Assembly (NCBI GenBank): GCA_025766275.1
Contig: JAFKAC010000016.1
Location: 868,001 to 932,000, forward strand
Origin: Lactarius indigo
Lineage: Eukaryota; Basidiomycota; Agaricomycetes; Russulales; Russulaceae
DNA: 64,000 nucleotides
Direction: 5' to 3'
In this document: positions 57,082-64,000 of the stretch, in pieces
How positions within the stretch are numbered: the stretch's first letter is position 1
Layout of the letters: every line of letters starts with the position of its first letter
The notes under the pieces: generated by a model
The model's input: only the letters and a program-made list of their open reading frames with translations
What the model was told of the DNA's origin: nothing
Databases searched by the model: none
Made by a program: the position numbers and the translations under genes

Positions 57082-57506
57082 AAACATTTCAAGCCTTCGT
57101 TACTAGGGTCGTTTCCTCAAACCTTGCTAATAGTTGAAACCTTTTGTTAGATGTCGCTTTAGTTACCAGTACTCGATTTAAAGAACAAAAAAAAACCTAC
57201 CATAGCGTTTCATCGATTTAATGATATTTTTTTTCGTGAATTCTATCTCACATGCACACAACTGAGGTCGTCGAAGGAGAACAATATACTTAATGTGAAC
57301 CCTATTCACCAGGGGTCGTCACCAAATGGACACCAATTGTCCTAAATTGGCGGTCAATAAACAAATGTCACCAATTGAAGTTCCTCCAAAGTCCATCGTT
57401 TTTGCGAACGACAAAACAACGAATTTGGTTTTTTAATTCAAATTGTCGTCAAATGGCCAAAATACGCTATTTTGTCTTAAATTGAGGGTTTGAGGTTTTC
57501 CTGATG

Positions 57507-57691
57507 TCACCCACCTCAGTCAGAAGAAAGTAAGACAGGTGCATATAAACTAATTTACTGGCTTAAGAGTACGAAAGAACTATACACTTAATTAAGCCCC
57601 TCCGGAGGCACATCGGGCAATCGACTGTTCAAAAGCGGAATTATAGTAATCATAGCCACGGTCCGCGCTACCGGCGATTGACTCGTCCAAC
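57507..57691. other. Right outer part of the insertion in F-box copy 5
   Basis: 185 bases between the TE2 end and the AGACGGTG repeat (57692-57699). Its last 24 bases supply the final seven codons and the stop of F-box copy 5. Confidence 0.5.
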
Positions 57692-60600
57692 AGACGGTGC
57701 GGCGGTGTCTGGCGCGCACAGGAAACTGTGCCGGGTGACGAGACTGTCGAGCTGGAGAGGTGTCAATGAAGCGTTCCAAATGTGTGCGTCCTTGAGCCAG
57801 GCTTCAGAGTGATTGTTTTTGAGGTGTTCCCGGAATAGATTATCGCGGCCCTGCGTACGCTCGAAGTTTCGGCAATATGAGCACAACCTTCGATATGTAT
57901 GTTCGTGTACAAGATGAAAATGGAGCTCTTCCTGCTCTCTGAAACTGGCATGACAGATGTGGCACTGATAAAGTGTCACATTCGCTTGTACTGGGTGGCC
58001 TGAGCGCGATCGTAAAGTGATGAATGACAGTAGACAGTCCCACGACAACTCATCCATCGCCATCGGATTCTCTATATGAAGGTGACGCAGGTCAGGGAGG
58101 AAATTTGTGTCCCCCTCATCGACTAGGCCGAGAGCACACAAAATGGCGGTTGTAAGTTCGTCAGCCACCGGAAGGTCTGTTGCGCCGCCGAATGCGCGAA
58201 TAAGTTGCAGCCATTGTCCACTGTCTGCATCATCCAAATTACTTGACGGTTGGGTCGTATCGATGCGTATATTGGTTATACGGAATAGGAATGGGGAAAA
58301 TTGGTCACAAACTTGAGCCATCGAGGATAACTGCCAGTCTAACTGCTTGCACGATATTTGTAATCGAACAGGTGTAGAAGCACTTGAGTCGGTAAACGAG
58401 ATGGAAATGACATGCTTGGAGGTTTGAACCTCTGTTCGACTGAGTGTCGTCTGTATTCCTGTCCGCTCGATGAATCGCCCAAGTTGCGACGCGTCCATTG
58501 TGGGTTGGCTGAAAAACGTGATATCGATATCTCTGAGACCAGGTGCATCGATTCTGGCCACCAGACTGTCCAAGTACTTGCTGGTTCCTCGATATTTCAG
58601 AGACCTAAGAGCAGGGAGAACAACGCGTTCCCCTGGTAGCGGAGGCAAGATGAGGTAGTTTCGGCGGGGAGGAAGGGAAAGGAAATGGAGTGAAAGTGTT
58701 TCAAGTTGGATCATCCCGGACAACGCATTCGCGAACGCTTCCGGGGAAAAATAGCCAGCACTGGGAATTTCGTGGAGCTGAATATTTGCGAGGTCGTTGG
58801 AGGGTGAAAGCAGCTGAGGGAATGATGGGAAGGCGATCCTGGACGAGTGCAAAGTACGGAGGTGAGGGCCCCACCGAAACGTGCTGGGCAGGGTCAGCTG
58901 CATGTTATCTTGGGACAGAAGAACAAGCTCTTCCAGTTCCGAAAATGGCTCAGAGATTGTGGGAAGCTTTTCAAGGAGCGAGCCGGTGACAGTGAGGTTG
59001 ACGGAGTTGATACGACCAGAATGCTTGAGTGCGACAATGATATTGTCGTCGTCCTTGGCAGCCGGTGGATCTGTATTTGGAAACCCTCCGTACTGTACGA
59101 CGATAGGAAGAGCTGGCCAGCAATCTAGAGCCTTCAAAACGGGTGTCCCTGGCGTAAAGTAGAGTCGAAGATTTAGACCTAGAGGTGATGTGTGTACGAT
59201 GTGTCGCCATCTTTGGCACACGTACGTGAGCGCAGGCCAAGTTCGCGGAGCCGCATCCAGGTGATGACAAAATATGTTGAGAAGGACGTCATCGGAGAGC
59301 GTCTCAGTCGTCACTCGCTGAGAATGAGGTCCTATTCTAAACGCGTTAGCGAGTAGAGGTGGTGGCACCGGGAACCCGTCTCACCTGTTCCACGTAATTC
59401 ATTGATGTAGCATAGTTGTTCCGATTTCGCCGCTAAATGATGGCCAGAGAGCTGGCGTGAGGTCATAAATGAAATGACGGCCTCCCCCAATGGCCCATAA
59501 GGTTTCCCAGGCTGTGGTGTGTAGAGCACGTGCAAGGAAGGTCGCACGGTTTCGTTCCGCCTGTGTGGTAGTTGCAGATTGCGCATGACAGTTATCGAGT
59601 GATCCCAATCGAGATGAAACCACTTTACACCTGTGAATGAGTTGAGAATGTCTCGCCATCCACTATAATCACTATCCCCCCATCCTGATGGTCGCGCGGT
59701 ACGGATGCATAGGTCCTCCACATTGGAGAGGGAAGCGGAAAGATGAGCGCAGACTCGTGTCATGAATAATAGCTGTTTGCTCGATGACTCGCAGAATAAT
59801 TCCAATTTAAGACAAGCAGGAGTTTCTGACTGCATCAAAGCGATGGTGATGGCGCAATCAGAAGATAGGATATGTGCTCGGCTGTGTGACTTGTGCATTT
59901 CTATCCGATCGATGAATTCATGAAATATTGGAAAATCGATGACATCTTCATTTAAGAGAGTGAGTTCGATATCTCCGAGATAAGGAGCGTCGATTCTGGC
60001 CACAAGGCGTTCCAGGTACCCAGTAATCCCCCGAAAATCAAGGCGAGTAAGAACGGGGAGTATAGCACGACGTCCCCAGGACTTCGGGAGTAGGGTAGTG
60101 TAATTAACGGTAGAGATGAAATGGAGTGAAAGTGATCGAAGTTGGACCATCCCGGACAAGGCATTCGTGAGAGTTTCTATTGGTAACTGCCAAGAATCGA
60201 AAACTTCATGAAGCCGAAGGTCTACGAGATTAGTGGAAGAACAAAGAAGTTGGATGAGTGGAATCGCGATCCTAGTCGAATGGAGACAACGAAGGCGTGA
60301 GCCCCACCGAAAAGAGCTGGGTAAGGTCAGGGGTACGCCATCTTGAGACGAAAGAACGAGGTTTTCCAGTTCCAAAAACGGCCTCTCGATCGAGGATAGC
60401 TTTTCCAGAAGAGAGCTAGTGACGGTGAGGCTGATAGAACTAACACGACCGGACTGCTTAAGTGCGGCCATGACGTTGTCCTCGTCCTTGGGAGCTGGGG
60501 GACCGAGCTCTAGAGGTCCTCCATACTGCACAACGATAGGAATGGCGGGCCAACGACGTAGAGTCTTCAATACAGGTGTCCCATGGGTACAGAAGATTCG

Positions 60601-60948
60601 AAGGTGTAGAGTCCTCTGAGACCCAAATACGATACGTCGCCATCTGCGACATATGTGCACAAGCCTAGGCCAATGTTGTGGAGAGACGTCGAGATAATAA
60701 CGAAATATGTTGAGAAGTTGATTGTTTGATAGCTCCCCGATCGTGACTTGTCGAAAAAATGAAAAAGTTAGCTAGAGACGCACGTATTAACAAGAGGCGT
60801 ACCTCTTCCAGGGAGTTCACTTGGTGTTGTAACGGGTTGTGCGGGTGATGCGTACCGGCCACGGGCATGTACGTTGAGATATCTGCGTCATTGACTGTCA
60901 TGTCGAGCGGAAGTGAAGAGACTAGATTACTTACTTTAGAAAGGGCAT
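57668..60948 (-). CDS. Dual F-box / C2H2 zinc-finger protein, copy 5 (intact, altered C-terminus)
   Basis: Four exons: 60948-60935, 60882-60803, 60746-59385, 59331-57668. The coding sum of 3120 bases gives 1039 residues. Introns are GTAAGT...GCAG, GTACGC...CTAAC...CAAG, and GTGAGA...CTAAC...AATAG. F-box 1 lies at about residues 32-76 (LSNNQLLNIFRYYLDVSP, WPRLVHICRRWRRIV). F-box 2 is near residue 487 (LSDDVLLNIFCHHLDAAP, WPALTYVCQRWRHIV). The two C2H2 fingers follow (CHICHASFREQEELHFHLVH; CSYC...H...H). Exon 3 is 1362 bases, divisible by three, with phase-1 introns on both sides. The family tail is cut by an insertion: the last residues VGRVNRR come from inserted DNA after CACCGTCT. Function as for copy 4. 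Confidence 0.85.
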
Positions 60949-61164
60949 GAGGGGAGAACGAACGGGGCAGCTGTTGCTGGTGTATTCTTATTGTAGAACA
61001 CGAAGGAGCACAAGGAGCATGAAGCTATCATACCAGCATCACTTGCCAGTGAATGATATTTAGGCATAGCCTGAGGTCGGGCGGCATACTCCGAGGCTGG
61101 CTGTGCAAAACACAGGTTGTCCCGCACGCCGCAATCGTCTCTTGCTACTCTCTTTAATGCACTT

Positions 61165-62500
61165 TCAGGAAGAGGTGAGTAGTAATTACTTCCTCTCTCG
61201 ACGTCGACCTCAAAGGACATACTTGAGCCATCGGAATGTGAGACATAACCCCTTCCCGCATTATAACGACCCCACATGATCCTCAAATTCTCTGAGAAAC
61301 CGAGCTTATTTCTCTTTACAGCCATGTGAAGCATTCCACCCAAGTTATGATCAGCACCGCCTGTCCTGCGGGCTCCTGCCAGCGCAACATATCGCCAAAG
61401 CACATCCTTTCGTGACTCAACCCTGTAATACCGGATTCCCTTTCCTCCCACACCTTTCTTGTAACCACCGGAACCATCAATCACTTGCCTTTGACGCCAC
61501 CCCATCTCACCTTTCTCCGGATATCCCCAATACTGCTGGCCAGCTGACCGATGCTCGTGCCATCCTTGCCCGATGCCCTAACCGCGCCTCAAGCTTTAAA
61601 CCTACCAGTGAGCTCGGCAATGCCCCACCCCGCCACATCTTTGCGCCTGCGCAAGCTCACTTGGTCGGGTTTCAGAGCATGATAAAGTCTACAACAGAAA
61701 TACCTGCAGAGTCCCCGCCATCCCGCCCGCCTTGGACCGACCTTCCCAGAAACGCCAGTAGCATTTCTTTTCTCTCCCGTGGTTTACCCAAATGAGCTCT
61801 CCCTGGCCACTTGGAACAGCTGAGCTGGCGCCGAACACGCACGCATACGCCGACGGCCCACAATCACCCTTCTGGTATCCTTTCCACAAGTAAGCTGGGC
61901 GACTTATACAGTAGCCCCACCGTCCCCTACCTTGATTGCCCCGAGGACCTCCGCCGAATCCCAAAGGCCACATGCCCGATGCCGGAAGCGGCTTCACCGC
62001 CCTGATCAACGTCGTGACCGACAATTGCTTGTGTAGCGACGGTCGCGATACATTAAAGAGCCAGGACCGTCGTACTTCCGGCGGTGGAGGGTCCAAGCTC
62101 GCTCATAGAGAAGAGCATATGCAACGGCGGTGATAAGAGGCAGTACCTATTCCGATTCACTCTGGATCACTCTGGATCGTTTCGGTAGAAGCGATGACAC
62201 AGCAAAGCAATGGCTACAACCGTACGTTAGCGTGCCACGCTATCGGGCTTTGGGATTGGGGTCGTTTGTTTTCGACCTCAGACTTGGCATCAGCAAAACA
62301 AAATTTGACTAGCTGTGACTAGGGGAACTAGCTCCTACCATATTTGGGTATCACTAGTCCGCACTAGTCACGGCTAGTGCTCCTAGTAACGTTTTGTTTT
62401 CCTGATGACTGGTTATCCCGGGATGGCGGGGTGTTGAATGCGACCATCATGGCGTAGCTCGCTGATAGTTGCGCTAGGTAGACTACTATAATAGTAGTAA
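61165..62500 (+). pseudogene. Decayed VTS1-like copy P5 (carrying a MITE)
   Basis: Fifth P block: GGAAGAGGTGAGTAGTAATTACTTCCTCTC exon-start match (61170), then CACCTTTCTCCGGATATCCCC, and the GGTCGTTTGTTTTCGACCTCAG segment at 62260, where a 120-base MITE interrupts it. Homology resumes at ACTGGTTATCCCGGGATGG. Confidence 0.55.
62288..62407. mobile_element. 120-bp palindromic MITE with CATCAG ends
   Basis: Starts CATCAGCAAAACAAAATTTG and ends in the complement of CATCAGGAAAACAAAACG. The interior is built of repeated CTAG-containing words (GACTAG, CTAGTCAC, GCTAG) able to fold back. It is absent from the other P blocks. Flanks ACTTGG and ACTGG suggest an imperfect 5-6 base duplication. No coding capacity. 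Confidence 0.7.
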
Positions 62501-62644
62501 TTATTGGGTGGTACAAAGGAAGTGATCGCCGTTACTAGTTCAGACAATAAGAGCGACGTCAGGTTGGCTTGCATCATGATTCAGTTTGGTGCGGACCACT
62601 GGCGGTCCGGACTGCCATGTGGCTATGCCAACGCTTTGGACAAG

Positions 62645-62735
62645 GTCTGTCTATTGAGATATCTGCGACGTCGACCGTCACGCGTCACGTCCGGTGGAAG
62701 TGAAGAGACTAGATTACTTACTTTAGAAAGGGCAT
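62645..62735 (-). pseudogene. Dual F-box gene 5' remnant, copy 6
   Basis: ATG at 62735-62733 (MPFLK-type), GTAAGTAATC intron and CAG acceptor, then the first bases of exon 2 (ATATCTCAATAGACA). Homology stops near 62645 and is joined to spacer sequence. It marks a sixth array unit whose F-box body has been deleted. Confidence 0.7.
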
Positions 62736-62924
62736 GAGGTGACTCGAAGAACTAACGGGGCACCTTTATTGTGGAACATGAACTGAAGGAAATACAAGGA
62801 ACATGAAGTCATCACACCGCCATCAGCTGACTTGGAATATGGCTGAATAAGATTTGGGGCATCCACAACAACCGCAAATCCGCGATCGTCCGCGATCATC
62901 TCTCACTCTCCTTCGCTTTCAGGA

Positions 62925-64000
62925 AGAGGCGGTTACTTCCTCTCTCGACGTCAACGGGTCAACCTCAAAGGATGTACTCGCGCCATTGGGAAATCTGGGA
63001 ACACTCCCCCCCGTCTTTTATTACTAACGACACCTGATCCCTTTCGAAGCCGAGCGCTTTTCTCTTCACGACCGTGTACAGCATTCTACCCAAGTTTAGA
63101 TCACCACCCCTCCTCTCTCTTTGTCCTGCAACATATCACCAAAGCAAATACCTTCCTGACACAATCCGGATTTATTCCTCCCGCCCCTTTCTTGTAACAA
63201 CCAGAACCGCCAATCGCTTGCCTTTGACACCACCTCTTCTTACCTTTCTCCGGATATCATCCTTGATATCGCCAACACCGTCAACCAGCTGACTAATACC
63301 CGCGCTACACTTGCCCAATGCCCCAAAGCACGGCAAACTTGAAGTTAACAACGCCCCACCGTATCTCTGCTCCTGTGCTTGGGCTCGGGGCGGCTCACTT
63401 GGCTAGATCGCAAAGCACGATAGATCCCGCGTCAAAAATATCTGCAGATCCCCGCCGTCCCACCCGCCGAGCATCGACCTTCAGAAATGCGGGCGGCGTT
63501 TCTTTTCGCTCCCGCACCAGATGGTGGCGTTCGAGCTCTCCTGTGTCACTGGCGACAGCTGAGCTGGCGCTGAACACGCCACTCATACGTCGATGGCCCA
63601 GAACCACACCTCCGATTCTCACGGACAGCCGCCCTTGCCGCAAATAAGCCTGGCACCTTATAAAGCCGTGTCACGCTCTCTACCTTGAATTCCCCGAGAA
63701 CCTCCGCCGAATCTCTCAAGGCCGGAAGCGGCTTCGCCCCTACGACCGACAATTGCGTGTACGGCGACGGTAGCAATGGAGTCAAAAGCCAGGATCGTCG
63801 TGCTTCCGGCGGTGGGTGTTCAAGCTCGCTCATTGAGAAGAGCCTATGCAACGGCGGCAGCGGAGTCAGTACCTATTCCGATGCACAGAGACCTGCGCTC
63901 TGGATCACTCTGGGTCGTTTCAGTAGAAGGGATGATGGCAGCAACGCCATGGTTGCAGCCGATTTGCATGCCACGTTTTCGGGCTACGGTATTGGGGTCG
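62925..64000 (+). pseudogene. Decayed VTS1-like copy P6 (runs off right edge)
   Basis: Sixth P block: CAGGAAGAGGCGGTTACTTCC, then GTTTAGATCACC, CCGCCAATCGCTTGCCTTTGA, TCTCCGGATATCATCC and, at the edge, TTTTCGGGCTACGGTATTGG. No open VTS1 frame. Confidence 0.5.

Larger units (their letters stand above)
42411..57506. mobile_element. TE2: Plavaka-type DNA transposon with DUF6532-like gene, holding a nested copia element
   Basis: Ends are inverted: CATCAGGAAAA at 42411 and its complement TTTTCCTGATG ending at 57506, with weaker similarity beyond. Both subterminal regions are rich in AAATTGG / CCAATTT words. Inside are a divergent transposase and DUF6532-like pair (51083-57081), a minisatellite, and a complete LTR retrotransposon. 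Without the retrotransposon the element is about 8.9 kb. No target duplication directly adjoining these ends is convincing (TA on the left, TC on the right). Confidence 0.65.

Noticed and set aside
1..64000. tRNA, rRNA, CRISPR or bacterial-type operons
   Set aside because: No cloverleaf, rRNA or spaced-repeat array was noticed by eye. Intron signals and gene families are clearly fungal.

Overview
The window looks like a chromosome segment of an agaricomycete (mushroom-forming basidiomycete). The evidence is short introns of about 50-60 bases with GT...CTAAC...AG, expanded F-box genes, Plavaka-type DNA transposons, a Ty1/copia element, and a VTS1-type SAM gene family. I see no rRNA, tRNA or CRISPR.

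The backbone is a tandem array. Each unit reads left to right: (a) a minus-strand gene for a large protein of about 1040-1055 residues; (b) across a short divergent spacer, a badly decayed plus-strand copy of a VTS1/Smaug-like SAM gene (P block); (c) a second decayed scrap of the same gene (Q block); (d) a longer, better preserved plus-strand VTS1-like copy (S block), which runs convergently into the next minus-strand gene. Minus-strand starts lie near 1262, 10721, 30071, 38271 and 60948, with a 5' remnant at 62735. With the transposons subtracted, the period is about 7.6-9.5 kb.

The minus-strand genes are the most unusual item. Two separate-looking ORFs are joined in frame by a 50-53 base intron in four of four copies that can be checked. 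The product has two complete F-box/leucine-rich modules in tandem, then two C2H2 zinc fingers. The first module is carried on a single phase 1-1 exon of about 1360-1375 bases. Copy 4 (34941-38271) is intact. Copy 5 (57668-60948) is intact but takes its last seven codons from inserted DNA. Copy 1 runs off the left edge. Copy 2 (7426-10721) has two stops and a lost splice acceptor. Copy 3 (16312-30071) is split by a transposon. By contrast, none of the four longer VTS1-like copies keeps a full reading frame; copy S2 retains a 306-codon C-terminal ORF with a complete SAM domain.

Two large DNA elements interrupt the array. TE1 (19347-29805) has CATCAGCAATTTGACA inverted ends and a TA target duplication. 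It encodes a Plavaka-type transposase on the minus strand and an accessory gene on the plus strand. Between them are fragments of host genes: a G-protein alpha N-terminus, an ABC transporter that retains spliceable exons, and a GDSG-motif protein fragment nested in the ABC gene. TE2 (42411-57506) has related CATCAGG ends and a divergent pair, Plavaka transposase (minus) and DUF6532-like gene (plus). It also holds a minisatellite of about 127 bases and a young 6.2 kb Ty1/copia retrotransposon (43812-49996) with 531-base LTRs, a 5-base target duplication and an uninterrupted 1440-residue polyprotein. A 120-base palindromic MITE at 62288-62407 has the same CATCAG ends.
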